Shown here: positions 25,322 through 34,691 of the stretch, piece after piece
How positions within the stretch are numbered: position 1 is the stretch's first letter
How the letters are laid out: every line of letters starts with the position of its first letter
Origin: Adonisia turfae CCMR0081
GTDB lineage: Bacteria > Cyanobacteriota > Cyanobacteriia > Phormidesmidales > Phormidesmidaceae
Assembly: GCF_011009555.1 (NCBI RefSeq)
Contig: NZ_QXHD01000004.1
Span: 5,968,536 to 6,032,535 of the forward strand
Reading direction: 5' to 3'
DNA length: 64,000 bases
Notes under the pieces: model-generated
Database searches by the model: none
Told to the model about the DNA's origin: nothing
What the model saw: only the letters and a program-made list of their open reading frames with translations
Position numbers and translations under genes: made by a program

Positions 25322-26212
25322 TTAAAGTAATGTCTTTGTATCTTGTTCGGGAGCGATGCGAAGTCGGATAAGAGACAGGGTCAAGATTAGGATGAAAAGT
25401 ACCAAGCCAATAGTGCAGGCATAGCTCATCTCGAGGTCTACAAACGCTTGCTCATAGACGTAGTAAACGACAGTTTTCGAGCTACTACGGGGTCCCCCTT
25501 GGGTCATGATGTAAATTTCTTCGAATACCTTAGTCGCTGATATAGCGGAAATCACTGCCACAAGAAACATGTAGGGACTCATTAGTGGCAGAGTGATATC
25601 CCAGTGTTTTTGCCAGCGGTCAGAACCGTCGATGGCAGCAGCTTCGTAGAGATCTACTGGAATGCCCTGTAGGCCGGCCAGGTAGATCACCATGTAGTAA
25701 CCTAATCCCTTCCAAATGGTGACTGCCATGACGCTAAATAGTGCCAGATTAGGGCTGGTCAACCAGGGAATGCGGATAGTCTGCCCGATTAAGCTGGACA
25801 GTACCTGATTAAATAGTCCGGTTTCGGCATAGAGCCAGCGCCAAGCGATGCCAGCGACCACCATAGAGATGACGACTGGGGTGTAATAGGCTACGCGAAA
25901 CCAATTCATGCCCTTGAGTTTCTGGTTGACTAGAATGGCTAGGATCAGGGGTGCGATCGCAAGTATGGGCACTACGCCAATCAGATAAACCAATGTATTA
26001 CCCAGGGTTTGCCAAAACGTTTCGTCCTGCCATAGACGCACAAAATTAGCCCACCCGACCCATCGGGGAGGCTGAGTGATGTCATAGCCATACTCAGTAA
26101 AACTTAAGTAAAACGCCTGTAGCGCTGGCCAAAAGACAGTCAAACCGAGCACCAGTAACGCTGGTGTTAAAAACGCATAGGGAATAAACCAACGGGGAAA
26201 CGGACGCTGCAC
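25322..26212 (-). CDS. Sugar ABC transporter permease (MalF/UgpA type)
   Basis: 296 residues, six hydrophobic helices. The cytoplasmic EAA loop is visible as EAAAIDGSDRWQKHWDITLP, and FIPYAFLTPALLVLGLTVFW is the typical start of carbohydrate ABC permeases of the CUT1 class. A second permease, an ATPase and a binding protein are expected partners but none is in the window, so the transporter is incomplete here. The start is a GTG; the previous gene on the same strand ends 6 bases before, implying co-transcription with the lysozyme. Confidence 0.88.
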   Translation of the reverse strand: MQRPFPRWFIPYAFLTPALLVLGLTVFWPALQAFYLSFTEYGYDITQPPRWVGWANFVRLWQDETFWQTLGNTLVYLIGVVPILAIAPLILAILVNQKLKGMNWFRVAYYTPVVISMVVAGIAWRWLYAETGLFNQVLSSLIGQTIRIPWLTSPNLALFSVMAVTIWKGLGYYMVIYLAGLQGIPVDLYEAAAIDGSDRWQKHWDITLPLMSPYMFLVAVISAISATKVFEEIYIMTQGGPRSSSKTVVYYVYEQAFVDLEMSYACTIGLVLFILILTLSLIRLRIAPEQDTKTLL

Positions 26213-26218
26213 TTAGTC

Positions 26219-26926
26219 TTATAGAAAACGTCGATAGTCTTGTCCTAAAAATAGGGCCCTCTCAGCATTCCGCCGCCGAGTTAAACCAGCCAATACTCTA
26301 CCACCAGCACGATTCCAACGAGGGAACTCGTTAGCAGCTCCATAGATATCACGACGATTAAGCTTCTTCAGCAAGGTAGAGCTCCGCAGAGCGCCAGAGC
26401 CCACGTTATAGGTAAACGATACAATGGCTGCAAACTGATTGTCATTAATTGATACGCGGACGGCTTGATTAACGGCTTTCTCAAATCTGTCTAAATCAGT
26501 TTTAAGTAATGCCTCGGCTTGTGCCTCAGTAATTTCCTGCCCTGGTTTTACACCTCGGGTGGTGCCATAGCCAATGGTCCATACGCCAACAGCATCTTGA
26601 TAGGCCTTGAGCCTTAACCCTTCAAACGATTTGATCAAACCTACACCGCTGGCATTCGTTTGTCTTGTGCTGCTACCGCCGCCACTGGTGGGGGGACTGG
26701 TGGGGGGAGCCACTTGCCTTGGCATGGGCTTAGGCTCCGGTCCAGTTTGGGAAACTGTCATTCCTCGGGGGGAATCAGCTCGTCTAAACCACGATTTCAT
26801 GCCACTAATATTGAGCACTTTTTCGTTAGGGTTTGACTTAGAAGGATATTTGGAGATTTTGGAGATGTAGTACCCCCCCTGCATCAGATAGATAGCCTTA
26901 TCCGTTTCCTTGATCCAAGTGCCCAT
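26219..26926 (-). CDS. Phage-type lysozyme (GH24 fold)
   Basis: 235 residues. The C-terminal domain (about 95-235) carries the T4-lysozyme catalytic triad with its exact spacing, Glu102, Asp111 and Thr117, in KSFEGLRLKAYQDAVGVW and the following TIGYGTT. Helical landmarks FTYNVGSGALRSSTLLKKLN and EFPRWNRAGGRVLAGLTRRR also match. The N-terminal 90 residues hold an unknown domain (MGTWIKETDKAIYLMQGGYY) and a Pro/Gly/Ser-rich linker. No signal peptide is seen, so export would need a holin, an SAR-like or other route. Ribosome binding site AAGGGA precedes the ATG. Confidence 0.85.
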   Translation of the reverse strand: MGTWIKETDKAIYLMQGGYYISKISKYPSKSNPNEKVLNISGMKSWFRRADSPRGMTVSQTGPEPKPMPRQVAPPTSPPTSGGGSSTRQTNASGVGLIKSFEGLRLKAYQDAVGVWTIGYGTTRGVKPGQEITEAQAEALLKTDLDRFEKAVNQAVRVSINDNQFAAIVSFTYNVGSGALRSSTLLKKLNRRDIYGAANEFPRWNRAGGRVLAGLTRRRNAERALFLGQDYRRFL

Positions 26927-27018
26927 AAAAGTTTCCCTTGGTTGTTTTTACCCAGACTTTACTGTATCTAGATGACTAGAATAAAAAAATAGAAATATCA
27001 CGAAATTTTAGCTTGCCC

Positions 27019-28320
27019 ATGGTTACAACGTCGGTTTTCTCTGAAATTACTAATCAACCCGTTGTAAAACGCTTAGCTAATGGTCTAACGATTATTGCTG
27101 AGCAAATGCCGACGGCTGCTGTCAACCTGAATATTTGGCTGGGGGTAGGTTCTCGGGTAGAGTCTGATGCCATCAATGGTATGGCTCATTTTCTGGAGCA
27201 CATGATTTTCAAGGGTACGCCTCAACTTCAATGTGGAGAATTTGAGCGCTTGATTGAGGAGCGTGGGGCAATTACCAATGCTGCCACCAGTCAGGACTAT
27301 ACTCATTACTACATTACGACGGCTCCCAAGGATTTTGCGAAGCTAGCTCCGCTCCAGGTGGAACTTTTGCTCAATGCCAAGCTGCATGACGGCGATTTTG
27401 AACGTGAGCGGCCCGTCATCTTAGAAGAAATCCGTCGCTCAGAAGATAATCCCAGGCGGCGTGTATTTCAGCACTCCATGGCCTTAAATTTTGAGCAGCT
27501 TCCTTATCGGCGCACTGTTTTAGGGCCAGCATCAGTGATTGAGCAGCTATCTGCTGAGCAGATGCGAGATTTCCACCGGCGTTGGTATCAACCTCAAAAT
27601 ATGACGGCTGTGGTTGTGGGCGATTTGCCCACCGATCAGCTAATTTCTATTGTGGAACAGAGTTTTGAGCAGGCTTTAGCGAATCGTCGTCAACAAGCTT
27701 TGACAGGCCCCTTGGAAGGTGTGCCAGCCAGTACGCCTGAATCTCCCTTTGAATCGATTGCGCGGGTTGATTACGCCGACGCAACGCTACAGCAGGCTCG
27801 CTTAGTAATGAGCTGGCGCGTACCCGGGTTACGACAACTGTCTGAAACCTATGCATTAGATGTTCTAGCCTCAATCTTGGGTCAGGGGCGCACCACTCGC
27901 TTGGTTCAGGATTTACGGGAAACTCGAGCCTTAGTGAATAGTATTTCCACCAGTAACATTACCTATGGTGAGCAGGGAGTGTTTTATATCTCTGCTAATT
28001 TGGCGATTGAGCAGCTAGATACGGTTGAAGCGGCAATCTTAGAACATATTCAGTGTCTTCATGAGGAACCAGTCAGTGGGGCTGAGCTCAGCCGAGTGCG
28101 GACCCAGGTAGCTAATCGTTATGTGTTTGGTAATGAAACCTCTAGCGATCGCGCCAGCATGTATGGCTATTACCACGCAATGACAGGCGATATTGAAAAT
28201 GCACTGAACTATCCAACGGCTATTAAAACAATTAATGCAGAGACCGTTCAAGCTGCCGTACAGCGCTATTTGCCCATTGATGCCTATGGCGTGTTGAGGT
28301 TGTATCCAGAGGCTAATTAG
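27019..28320 (+). CDS. M16-family zinc peptidase
   Basis: 433 residues. The inverted zinc motif HxxEH is at His57-Glu60-His61 (AHFLEHMIFKG), with the third ligand Glu about 76 residues later in ILEEIRR. Its two-domain layout (active N-terminal half, second M16 domain to the C-terminus) is that of processing peptidases of cyanobacteria (Slr1331 type). It has no signal peptide. The ATG at 27019 is preferred over the TTG at 27013; no strong ribosome binding site. Substrates are probably oligopeptides or transit peptides. Confidence 0.9.
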   Translation: MVTTSVFSEITNQPVVKRLANGLTIIAEQMPTAAVNLNIWLGVGSRVESDAINGMAHFLEHMIFKGTPQLQCGEFERLIEERGAITNAATSQDYTHYYITTAPKDFAKLAPLQVELLLNAKLHDGDFERERPVILEEIRRSEDNPRRRVFQHSMALNFEQLPYRRTVLGPASVIEQLSAEQMRDFHRRWYQPQNMTAVVVGDLPTDQLISIVEQSFEQALANRRQQALTGPLEGVPASTPESPFESIARVDYADATLQQARLVMSWRVPGLRQLSETYALDVLASILGQGRTTRLVQDLRETRALVNSISTSNITYGEQGVFYISANLAIEQLDTVEAAILEHIQCLHEEPVSGAELSRVRTQVANRYVFGNETSSDRASMYGYYHAMTGDIENALNYPTAIKTINAETVQAAVQRYLPIDAYGVLRLYPEAN

Positions 28321-28469
28321 ATAATAAATGCGTTAATAAGTGCGTTCGCTGCGCCAGGGAGTAGGACATTCACTGGGTATTGTCTTGGGGGTGTAGTTAG
28401 GGATTGAGGGGGCTGACCTTAACCATTTGCTTGGGTGGAGAATAATTGTAGTGTTTCGAGATAGAGGGT

Positions 28470-29348
28470 ATGGCTGAGGTGTGGTCTGAGATTGCGGCTC
28501 AGATTAGTCGCGTGACTGGTCAGTCCTTTCGGGTAGAGCGGACACGATCTGTTGGCGGAGGGTGTATCAACCAGGCCTATGGTTTAAGCGATGGCCAAAC
28601 TACATTTTTTGTAAAGTTGAATCAGGCTAGCAAACTGGCCATGTTTGAGGCTGAGCTGGATGGCCTCAAGGAAATGTATAACAGCCAGACTATTCGGGTA
28701 CCGCAGCCAGTTTGTTGTGGATTGGCCGGAGCAAATTCCTACATTGCAATGGAATGGTTAGATCTGGGGAGTCGTGGCGCAGCCTGGGCAACCATGGGGC
28801 AACATTTGGCAGCCATGCATCGCATATCTAGCGACTTGGGGTTTGGCTGGCACCGTATCAATACCATTGGTGAAACTCATCAACCCAATGACTGGCAGGA
28901 AAGCTGGCTAGTGTTCTGGCGAGATCAGCGGTTGGGGTATCAGTTTCGTCTGGCTCAACGACGGGGGAGGGCTTTTCCTCAGCAGGATGCGCTGCTAGCG
29001 GCTTTGCCTGAGCTGTTGGCTGGTCATGATCCCATGCCATCGCTGGTGCATGGAGATTTGTGGTCTGGGAATGCGGCGATTACAACGGCAGGTGAACCGG
29101 TGATTTTTGACCCGGCTACGTACTATGGCGATCGCGAAGTCGATCTGGCAATGACAGAGCTGTTTGGCAGTTTCCCAAGGGACTTTTACGATGCCTATGA
29201 GGTAGTTTATCCGCTGTCAGAGGGCTATCCCACACGTAAAATTCTTTATAACCTTTATCACATACTCAATCACTTCAATCTATTTGGCGGTGGTTATGCA
29301 TCGCAAGCCAACCGGATGATTCAACAGCTGCTTGTTAAAGTGAGGTGA
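28470..29348 (+). CDS. Fructosamine-3-kinase-like protein
   Basis: 292 residues, aminoglycoside-phosphotransferase fold. Landmarks are GGGCINQAYGLSDG near the ATP loop, FFVKLNQ, YIAMEWLDLG, catalytic loop LVHGDLWSGNAA and the DFG-like FDPATYYGDREVDLAMTELFG. Bacterial members phosphorylate ketosamine (glycated) residues so that protein glycation can be removed; the same fold includes other small-molecule kinases. Stands alone between the M16 gene and the tRNA-Cys. Confidence 0.9.
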   Translation: MAEVWSEIAAQISRVTGQSFRVERTRSVGGGCINQAYGLSDGQTTFFVKLNQASKLAMFEAELDGLKEMYNSQTIRVPQPVCCGLAGANSYIAMEWLDLGSRGAAWATMGQHLAAMHRISSDLGFGWHRINTIGETHQPNDWQESWLVFWRDQRLGYQFRLAQRRGRAFPQQDALLAALPELLAGHDPMPSLVHGDLWSGNAAITTAGEPVIFDPATYYGDREVDLAMTELFGSFPRDFYDAYEVVYPLSEGYPTRKILYNLYHILNHFNLFGGGYASQANRMIQQLLVKVR

Positions 29349-29451
29349 TATTTGTGGACCTACTTTTCTTGTTGTAAAAGAAAAGTAGCCTTTAATGGCG
29401 AATCTAGGTTAGAACGCGACGAGAATTTGATATATTTAAGTTCGGCAATTC

Positions 29452-29522
29452 GGCGGCATGGCCAAGTGGTAAGGCAGAGGATTGCAAATCCTTTATCCCC
29501 AGTTCGAATCTGGGTGCCGCCT
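29452..29522 (+). tRNA. tRNA-Cys (GCA anticodon)
   Basis: A complete 71-nt cloverleaf: acceptor arm GGCGGCA pairs with TGCCGCC, the anticodon loop ttgcaaa (29482-29488) holds GCA at 29484-29486, and the T-arm contains ttcgaat within ccag...ctgg. The D-arm has the usual ggtaa. CCA is not encoded, as is common in cyanobacteria. U8/discriminator are as expected for tRNA-Cys. Confidence 0.95.
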
Positions 29523-29550
29523 TTAACGATTCAAAACTCCTATACCTAGC

Positions 29551-30237
29551 CTAGTCCACGTCGTAATAGGTGGCATTAGCTCGTTTAGGACGAACGGGCG
29601 GTGGTAGAAACTCTTGCTCGTAGTACCGATAGCCAGCGGGGGGAACGGGCATTTGGAAAGGGTATACCACTGGAACGGTGCGTTCCTCACGGCGACGTCC
29701 CGAAATTAAAATCATGCAGAGGATAATGACGCCCCCGCCTGCAACCATTACTAGTAATAGGCCACCACCAATCCATAACAGGGTGGTTTGAATATTATTA
29801 CTACTATTGGATGTGTTTCGCTCAGACTGGGCCGCAGCTAGCTGACCATTTTGGAAAGAAAGGGTATCGACCGAACGCTGATATTCCCTGAGCTGTGACA
29901 GAACTGCCCGTGTTTCTTCCTGCTGCTGCTTGAGTTGATTCTCTAAGTTGCGAGCCAGCATTTCTTGCTGCACTAGCTGGTTCTCTAGCTTGGCGGTTAA
30001 GTCGCGCTGTCGATCTAGCTCTTCTTTAATGTCTTCATTGAGACCCTCATTAACTGTCTGTATCGGTGACTGAGGGACCGGAACCACGTCCTCTAACGTC
30101 GTGGAGCTGGATTGTGTTTCGGGGGAGGATGTCTGAAACCCAACTCGTGCTAATAGCAATACTAAAACGGCTACCCCGGTCGTTGCACACCCAGCAACGA
30201 ACGCAGTGGTATCAGTCATAGATGATTTGGGTGACAT
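29551..30237 (-). CDS. Coiled-coil membrane protein, unknown function
   Basis: 228 residues with two membrane spans (about 12-31 and 148-175) and, between them, a coiled coil rich in Leu, Gln and Glu (residues ~70-130; DRQRDLTAKLENQLVQQEML). The C-terminal tail is Pro/Tyr/Arg-rich (PFQMPVPPAGYRYYEQ) and probably cytosolic. I do not recognise a family. It may be an integral scaffold; no neighbour points to a role. Confidence 0.6.
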   Translation of the reverse strand: MSPKSSMTDTTAFVAGCATTGVAVLVLLLARVGFQTSSPETQSSSTTLEDVVPVPQSPIQTVNEGLNEDIKEELDRQRDLTAKLENQLVQQEMLARNLENQLKQQQEETRAVLSQLREYQRSVDTLSFQNGQLAAAQSERNTSNSSNNIQTTLLWIGGGLLLVMVAGGGVIILCMILISGRRREERTVPVVYPFQMPVPPAGYRYYEQEFLPPPVRPKRANATYYDVD

Positions 30238-30929
30238 TAATTAACAACTGCCCCCGACAGTTCACGACTATTATTGAGCTCTGTCACGGCCTACGGCATC
30301 GGTTAAAACTAACGTTTGCGGTCTATTTCCGTGTTTAAACATCTTGCTGGACGACGTTCAAACATCTTGCTGGACGACCCTACACCCATAGAGGTTATCT
30401 AGGCTATGGTGTCAAGGTCTACCTATACTACCGCACGCGATTAAAGGAAAACCTTTATTCGAAAATGGTTTTCTTAAATGCGTTTAGTAATGCAACACCC
30501 CTGATCAAATCCACTGACTGGAAATGTACGCTTCAATGTACATTATGGCATGGGTAGTATACCCTATGAATTCGATAAAGGCGTACTAAAAACGTAATTG
30601 AAATCTAATTATTAAGTACTTTATTAAGTACCTGATAACCGTCTAAAAGCTATATAGCTGGTGACAACCTTAATATCAGGAAGAAATGCACCTGGGAAGT
30701 GTACTTTCGCTACAGTATGGCACGGTTTCATAGAATCTCCCCGTTTTTATATAGATCACCTGACATTGTGGGGAAAGTGTAAAGAACAATAGATTAAAAT
30801 CTAAGATTTTTATTTCATCTCTTTATGATTTCAAACTTGACAACAAAAGGTTAAATCAATAAGTAATAAGCTCTCTTCATTGGTTAGGCGTTCTTAGGAT
30901 GAAGGGGTTATTTGAGGATTTGCTAGCTC
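30238..30929. other. 690-base gene-free stretch with a tandem duplication
   Basis: No ORF longer than a few dozen codons with a ribosome binding site. A 20-base unit (caaacatcttgctggacgac) is tandemly duplicated at about 30338-30378. A second repeated unit ttattaagtac appears twice near 30608-30632. The rightmost 150 bases are AT-rich and likely hold the promoter of the next gene. Confidence 0.4.
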
Positions 30930-31295
30930 ATGGATATTGCTCCAGAAAAAGTAGTGCATTTATCAAATCGGGTCGATACCTTGCATCAGCTCCTTGAGCA
31001 AATAGACTGCAAAGTGTCGAACCTGTTAGTGCACCAGGATGCGGTTAGCGATGGCAGTAGTCGGCCTAAATTTGGTGTTAGTCCTCCTGCACGGATGGTG
31101 GCTAACGGCTTAGACGAAGCCTTTGACCATAAGGACATTTTGAATGATGAACCCCACTTCGGTCTTGATCAGTTGACGGGTAATCAGTCGCTATCTCCCG
31201 AGATTCAAGTTCAGCGGTTGACGGCTCAGTTAACGGCTGCTTATAACCGTATTGCTGCGTTAGAGGAACAGCTGTTAGCCTATCGGGCACATTAA
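30930..31295 (+). CDS. Small coiled-coil protein
   Basis: 121 residues, soluble, with helix-forming heptads at both ends (LSNRVDTLHQLLEQIDCKVS and VQRLTAQLTAAYNRIAALEE) and a disordered middle. GAGG lies 12 bases upstream of the ATG. The unknown protein may be a small assembly or docking factor. I see no recognised domain. Confidence 0.5.
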   Translation: MDIAPEKVVHLSNRVDTLHQLLEQIDCKVSNLLVHQDAVSDGSSRPKFGVSPPARMVANGLDEAFDHKDILNDEPHFGLDQLTGNQSLSPEIQVQRLTAQLTAAYNRIAALEEQLLAYRAH

Positions 31296-31350
31296 ATCGT
31301 AGTGAATGCTATGGGTAGGGTCGGAAGTTGCTAGGTTGAATGAGATCGCA

Positions 31351-32499
31351 TCACTGAGCCGTGGGTGGTGGTGCGGATATTTGAAGGCAGCTTTCTAGCA
31401 ATGCTTCCATAGCGTTTAAGGTTTGAGCTTGTTGCCAGGATTGATATAAATGTCCTGCAATTAGACAGCCCCCTGCTCCTACACCTTCCTTGACATACCC
31501 TTGTTCAAACAAGTTGAATTGCTGGTAGCGTGATTGTTTGAAAGAGAACTGACTACTCATGATGGGGGGTGTTGGAACGGTGTGGGCTAGTGTCAGAAAT
31601 TTACTAGTCGCATCTTTCACGATCCACTGAGTTGTCCCGATAACGACATTGTTTAAGTTCCATGGGTATTGATGGCCTAGCTTTTGTAGCATTGTGTAAA
31701 TAGCAATCATTTGGCTGCCGCCAGCGAGCAGCACACCGCTGTGGTGGCTGGCGGCTATGGTCATTCCCAAGACAAATGGCTGCATTGGATCGCCGACAGC
31801 TGCGATCGCATCCCATATACTCCACTGCTCACTGTCCAGAGGTTTTGCCATCAAGCCTGTTTTAATCAGTGCAGCTTTTTGATCGTGATTACAGGTCAGG
31901 TGGCTGCTCCCCATCAATCCAGCAACATTAAACCCGAGTGCTGTTAACACGGCTTGGGCGGTTGTGGTGCCTGCCACAACGCATTCGCCAATGATGAGAT
32001 AACTATGGGCAAAGCGACGTCCCAAGGTTTCACCCCATTTCAGCCCCGCATTAAAGAGTGACCTGACACTATCAGGTGGGAGGGCCTGCCCAGAACTAAC
32101 ACAGCGAGCAATAGCTCCACATCCTAAATCTATGTGAGGAACGCTGGGAGTATGGGGCAGCCCCGCATTAAATAAATACACAGGTAGGGTCTGACCTGTG
32201 ATCACTGCCCGTGTGAGTAAGGCTGGCGATACGCCTGCCGTCAGCGGAGGTAGCGGATACTGGGGAACTGAACTCGGTCCTTCATAGATAAATTCAGCAT
32301 CAGCTACCGCTGTCATCATCCGTGCTTGAGGGCTATTACCCGCTGCTGAAATGCCCGTAACTAATGCTGTTTCAGTAAATCCTAAAACACATATATAGCA
32401 GGGCCTTTGTCCTTGATATCGCCGTTGCCACTGCTGGGTAATTCCAGTGTTGCTGTGGTGGGCAATTAGGGGGTAAGAATGGCACGAATCAAGCGGCAT
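31351..32499 (-). CDS. cobT: CobT-like nicotinate-nucleotide phosphoribosyltransferase
   Basis: 382 residues. Blocks PLTAGVSPALLTRAVITGQT, FNAGLKWGETLGR, VVAGTTTAQAVLTALG and ILAVFLGMTIAASHHSG-like regions match the CobT family of the archaeal/cyanobacterial TIGR00303 type. It uses nicotinate mononucleotide to phosphoribosylate the lower-ligand base in cobamide (pseudo-B12) synthesis. Located 15 bases after the DUF2232 gene on the same strand. Confidence 0.75.
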   Translation of the reverse strand: MPLDSCHSYPLIAHHSNTGITQQWQRRYQGQRPCYICVLGFTETALVTGISAAGNSPQARMMTAVADAEFIYEGPSSVPQYPLPPLTAGVSPALLTRAVITGQTLPVYLFNAGLPHTPSVPHIDLGCGAIARCVSSGQALPPDSVRSLFNAGLKWGETLGRRFAHSYLIIGECVVAGTTTAQAVLTALGFNVAGLMGSSHLTCNHDQKAALIKTGLMAKPLDSEQWSIWDAIAAVGDPMQPFVLGMTIAASHHSGVLLAGGSQMIAIYTMLQKLGHQYPWNLNNVVIGTTQWIVKDATSKFLTLAHTVPTPPIMSSQFSFKQSRYQQFNLFEQGYVKEGVGAGGCLIAGHLYQSWQQAQTLNAMEALLESCLQISAPPPTAQ

Positions 32500-32514
32500 G
32501 GTAGGAGTGTAAAT

Positions 32515-33318
32515 CTACTCCTCAAGAATTTGCTGTACCCATTGGGGAGGTGAGGGTATGGCGATCCCCATCCGCTCTAGCAAAAGCCATGCGGTCAAAT
32601 GTACGGTAAAGAGATAGACAATGCTACTAAAGAACACCATAGATATGGCCACAATTTGAATAATGCCTGGGCTTAGTTGGCCGCTAGCTCCAAATCCTAG
32701 CAGGCCAAAATCTAGTAAGCGATTAGTAATCCAGTCAGTCAGCTGGATGACCTGAGCAACAAGATATCCCCAAAGGTCCTCACCAGCCATCCATGACAAC
32801 AGCCAGATCCGAAAGAAAATACCTAACGTAACGATGAATGCTCCTATGGGTAGTGAAATTAACCATGAGGTTTGATGTCGCCAGTGATACCCCAGCTGCA
32901 CACCTAGTAAACCATAAGGAATAACGTATAAAAGACTGCGGGGCGGCCCAAGCAAAATCGCGAGTAGTAAACCGGATACCAATGTCGTCATCCATGCAGA
33001 GCGACAATTCTGACGCAGGTATACGATGGCAATCGGCACCGGAAATAAAATGCGCAGCAATGGACCGGGTGGAAAATAGAGATTGATCAACCACATCAGG
33101 CTGGCAGCACTTGCCAAAAAAGCAGTTTCAACCATGGCAACAGGCCCTTTATCACTAGGGGGCGTCATGGCTTTCCGCATGATAGGAGGAACACGGGGTT
33201 CATCCTCATCTTCTATCCAAGGGCTATCTAGATCAATGTCGTCAAAGTTTGTGGAGTTGCTGTTTTCAGGCAAATCCGGCGATTGTGCCTCTGCCTGATA
33301 ATCCTCTGGCTGCCCCAT
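32515..33318 (-). CDS. DUF2232-type membrane protein
   Basis: 267 residues. An acidic soluble N-terminus (residues 1-60) is followed by six or seven hydrophobic helices. Conserved-looking segments LYFPPGPLLRILFPVPIAIV and YGLLGVQLGYHWRHQTSWL fit DUF2232, a family often thought to resemble substrate-binding components of vitamin transporters. In this window it is directly upstream of cobT on the same strand, which makes co-function plausible but not proven. Confidence 0.72.
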   Translation of the reverse strand: MGQPEDYQAEAQSPDLPENSNSTNFDDIDLDSPWIEDEDEPRVPPIMRKAMTPPSDKGPVAMVETAFLASAASLMWLINLYFPPGPLLRILFPVPIAIVYLRQNCRSAWMTTLVSGLLLAILLGPPRSLLYVIPYGLLGVQLGYHWRHQTSWLISLPIGAFIVTLGIFFRIWLLSWMAGEDLWGYLVAQVIQLTDWITNRLLDFGLLGFGASGQLSPGIIQIVAISMVFFSSIVYLFTVHLTAWLLLERMGIAIPSPPQWVQQILEE

Positions 33319-33372
33319 AGTGTTGAGAATGAACTCCTAACCAAAATTTTAATCGTTAGATAAGCAGGATGG

Positions 33373-34092
33373 CTAGACAAGTAGGCGGTCTAGGGCATCG
33401 ATCGAAGGGATACGAATCACGTCCCGTTCCCGATTAATCAGCCCCTTCTTTTCAAGTTTGCTGAGCACACGAGTTACAGTTTCCCTGGCTAATCCGCTCA
33501 AGCTGCTGAGCTCACGATGGGGCAGGTTAGGAATTTCTACCCCCTGGGAGCCGAGGGTCCCCTGTCCGTCTGCCAGAAACAGTAAAACATCGGCAACGCG
33601 GGATTGGCTATCGGATTCTCGCAATCGCAGTCGACGGTTCACCTGACGTAACCGTCGTGCCATTAACTTCGCTAGCCGAATGCCTGCTTGAGGCTCAGTG
33701 TTAAGTAGGCTAACAAAATCTTGGGCTGGCATGCTGCCAATCATCGTGGTTGCCAGCGTAATAACATCTGTCGATCGTGGCACTTCTTCTAAGGGAGCCA
33801 TTTCACCAAATAATTCACCTTTACCCAAAATGTTTAAGGTGACTTCTTTCCCATCAAGGTTATAAGTGCGAATTTTGACCCATCCATCCAAAATGAAATA
33901 AACCGAGTTGCCCCAGTCATTTTCCAACAGCAACACTTGGCCCGCAGGGTGGCGGCGCGTCACGATCTGGGCGGTTGCTTGTTTAACCGTAGCTTCAGGT
34001 AAGTCCTTGAAAAAGGGGGCCGCTACAATCAGACTTTCGCTAGCTGAATTATCTCGGGCACCGTATCTACTATCCATAGGGGGAGAAGCCAC
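33373..34092 (-). CDS. Crp/Fnr-family regulator with cAMP-type pocket
   Basis: 239 residues. A cNMP-binding beta roll covers about 20-145, with GKGELFGEMAPLEEVPRSTDV holding FGE and R-S where CRP contacts cyclic nucleotide phosphate. A C-terminal winged helix (HRELSSLSGLARETVTRVLS) is the usual HTH_Crp. The sequence differs clearly from NtcA. In Synechocystis a Crp-like regulator binds cAMP and controls motility; this may be an equivalent or paralogue. Start GTG 34092 or ATG 34077. The gene reads away from the giant acidic gene and lies upstream of DUF2232-cobT after a 54-base gap. Confidence 0.85.
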   Translation of the reverse strand: MASPPMDSRYGARDNSASESLIVAAPFFKDLPEATVKQATAQIVTRRHPAGQVLLLENDWGNSVYFILDGWVKIRTYNLDGKEVTLNILGKGELFGEMAPLEEVPRSTDVITLATTMIGSMPAQDFVSLLNTEPQAGIRLAKLMARRLRQVNRRLRLRESDSQSRVADVLLFLADGQGTLGSQGVEIPNLPHRELSSLSGLARETVTRVLSKLEKKGLINRERDVIRIPSIDALDRLLV

Positions 34093-34691
34093 GGTTGGGT
34101 GGACTCAATTATGACGATAAAAAATCAACGGTAGAGGCTAGTTTTCTGGCTATAGACCAGTTAGTTGCAGGCTTTGGAAATTCTTAGCTTGCTAAGAGAA
34201 TGGCTAAAACCCGCAAGACCTCAATGATATCTGGGAATATTCAGTAAACACTAGAGGCTACGATCCCAGACGCTAAAGTTTTAGGCTCTTTATATCAACC
34301 CATAGCTTAATCGTTAAAACGTTACCTTACCGAAACATGCAGGATTAGTTTGTTTTTAATTTGACTCTGGTTTGCCTAAATTAGGGTACAGCACGAATGC
34401 ACCATCCCCCTAACGTCAAAAAACGGTTAACGTAACTTCACAACTGGGGCGTTAGGTCTGGGTGCATCGATTAGGATGGCATCCATCTGTAGGTGTTACA
34501 GCCATTTTGATATACATAAGCCACGATGGCTTCGTCAGGATTTTTCCCTATAAGTCTGTAGATAGGAGGAAATTGTGATTTTTAAGCCAGCCTGCTTTAC
34601 ACTTTGGGCATTCCGTTGGTAGAAGCGGTTCTGTTCGTATTCGAACTGAATATTCTCCACCCTGCAGAGTTTGTTGTTGAAAGGCCGCACT
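34093..34691. promoter_or_regulatory. Divergent control region before the giant gene
   Basis: Nearly 600 bases between the Crp-family gene (leftward) and the giant acidic gene (rightward). The only coding candidate is the 15-codon ORF at 34575-34622. I see no strong operator; AT-rich tracts and aattttttagt-like runs could contain promoters. The whole stretch deserves a check for small RNAs. Confidence 0.35.
34575..34622 (+). CDS. 15-codon leader ORF
   Basis: GTG at 34575 is preceded by a strong ribosome binding site (aggagga, 4 bases away) and opens VIFKPACFTLWAFRW before a TAG stop at 34620. It lies 69 bases upstream of the start of the giant gene. The purine-rich site is the best in the region, better than that of the large gene. 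It could be a leader peptide that couples or attenuates translation, or chance. Confidence 0.35.
   Translation: MIFKPACFTLWAFRW

Noticed and set aside
33373..34092. Crp-family gene as NtcA
   Set aside because: The sequence differs from NtcA in the recognition helix and effector pocket; no reason to call it NtcA.
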